A stretch of 64,000 nucleotides of DNA, from NCBI GenBank assembly GCA_041488455.1, contig JBGPPG010000003.1, positions 8,312 to 72,311 on the forward strand. The letters are read 5' to 3'. The notes under the pieces are model-generated. The model had not been told where the DNA came from. It saw only the letters and a list, made by a program, of their open reading frames with translations, and ran no database searches. Each line of letters opens with the position of its first letter. The first letter of the stretch is position 1. The stretch is from DASQPE01 sp041488455. Lineage in GTDB: Bacteria > Gemmatimonadota > Gemmatimonadetes > Gemmatimonadales > GWC2-71-9. The translations under genes and the position numbers were made by a program. Positions 63,555-64,000 of this stretch are shown here, piece by piece.

Positions 63555-64000
63555 GTGAAGCTCGATCTCGACGGGAAGGTGGTTTTGGTCACCGGCGGTA
63601 GCAAAGGCATCGGGTTGTCCTGTGCCCGTGCGTTCCTGGCCGAAGGGGCGAAGGTGGCAATCGCGTCGCGCAGCCGTGAGAACCTGGAGCGGGCGTCCGC
63701 CAGCTCCGGCGCAACGCTGTGGGTCGCGGCCGACCTGACGCGTACTGAGGCCGCCCGGGACATGGTTCGCGAAGTCGTAGACAAGCTCGGCGCCATCGAC
63801 ATCTTGGTGAACTCTGCCGGCGCGGCCAAGCGCTATCTTCCCGACGACCTGGACGCGGGCGCCTGGCATGCGGCCATGGATGCGAAGTACTTTACCTACA
63901 TCCACGCCATGGACGCGGTGCTGCCGGACATGGCGTCGCGCAGCCAGGGCTGCGTGGTCAACATCATCGGCATGGGCGGCAAAGTCGCCAACCCGATCCA
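63555..64000 (+). CDS. Short-chain dehydrogenase/reductase, cut by the window end
   Basis: First 148 residues. NAD(P)-binding TGGSKGIGLSCARAFL with VAIASRSREN after strand 2, NSAGAAKR, and VVNIIGMGGK at the catalytic Ser region; the Tyr-Lys pair lies beyond the window. GTG 63555 follows AGGAGG-type sequence. Substrate unknown. Confidence 0.85.
   Translation, partial: MKLDLDGKVVLVTGGSKGIGLSCARAFLAEGAKVAIASRSRENLERASASSGATLWVAADLTRTEAARDMVREVVDKLGAIDILVNSAGAAKRYLPDDLDAGAWHAAMDAKYFTYIHAMDAVLPDMASRSQGCVVNIIGMGGKVANPI

Overview
The window reads as two genomic backgrounds joined end to end. Bases 1 to about 28.5 kb are very GC-rich and prefer CTC for leucine. This part carries an archaeal-type S-adenosylmethionine synthetase, RtcA, a LonB-type protease, a GroEL with no GroES beside it, several sigma-54-type promoters and tiny membrane/stress proteins. 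That mix suggests a soil or subsurface bacterium of the Rokubacteria/Methylomirabilota kind, which is inference from gene content only. Bases from about 29.3 kb to 64 kb have betaproteobacterial gene content and neighbourhoods: ahcY-metF, folM-type reductase divergent from midA, mpl, ttcA, tonB-aroE-mtgA, lgt, kup, ridA-recG and ubiA. The switch appears to fall inside ahcY, whose two halves differ in codon choice. A metagenomic assembly chimera at a conserved gene is the simplest explanation; horizontal transfer is the alternative.

Layout of part one. A Lon-type protease (one frameshift), rtcA and metK are followed by ybaK-groEL-CBS/ACT behind a sigma-54-like promoter. Next come a helix-hairpin-helix protein, a convergent DASS-type anion transporter, and a four-gene HlyD/ABC/ABC-2 exporter of the YbhGFSR type. 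A run of tiny membrane and BON/YtxH-like proteins follows, with a decayed radical-SAM gene in it. The main metabolic operon runs from 17.8 to 25.3 kb: flavin-barrel protein, acyl-CoA synthetase, E1-alpha, E1-beta and E2 of a 2-oxoacid dehydrogenase, a free acyl carrier protein and a second, long-chain-type acyl-CoA ligase. Then come a universal stress protein, a degenerate metallo-beta-lactamase-fold protein and nicotinate phosphoribosyltransferase. Five sigma-54-like sites in this half each have a GC-rich 18-bp dyad 43 to 87 bp upstream, which may mark one regulon.

Layout of part two. The methyl cycle (ahcY, metF) faces an alanine/serine-glyoxylate aminotransferase fused in frame to a small helix-turn-helix protein. 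Two YeeE/YedE-type transporter halves, ttcA and a pteridine-reductase-like SDR follow on the minus strand. Plus-strand housekeeping genes run from midA to fpg. After a large unrecognised protein come lgt, a SapC-like gene, tRNA-Ala(CGC), an acidic small protein, kup, ridA and recG.

The most interesting system is at 55.1 to 62.4 kb. It is a six-gene hyfBCEFGI-like operon for a membrane complex related to hydrogenase 4 and complex I. Its catalytic-subunit homologue has lost all four nickel-binding cysteines, while the small subunit keeps its iron-sulfur cysteines. It therefore belongs with the energy-converting-hydrogenase-related (Ehr) complexes, whose substrates are unknown. Two different inverted-repeat elements occupy the gaps on either side of its last gene. 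The window ends in ubiA and a truncated SDR gene.
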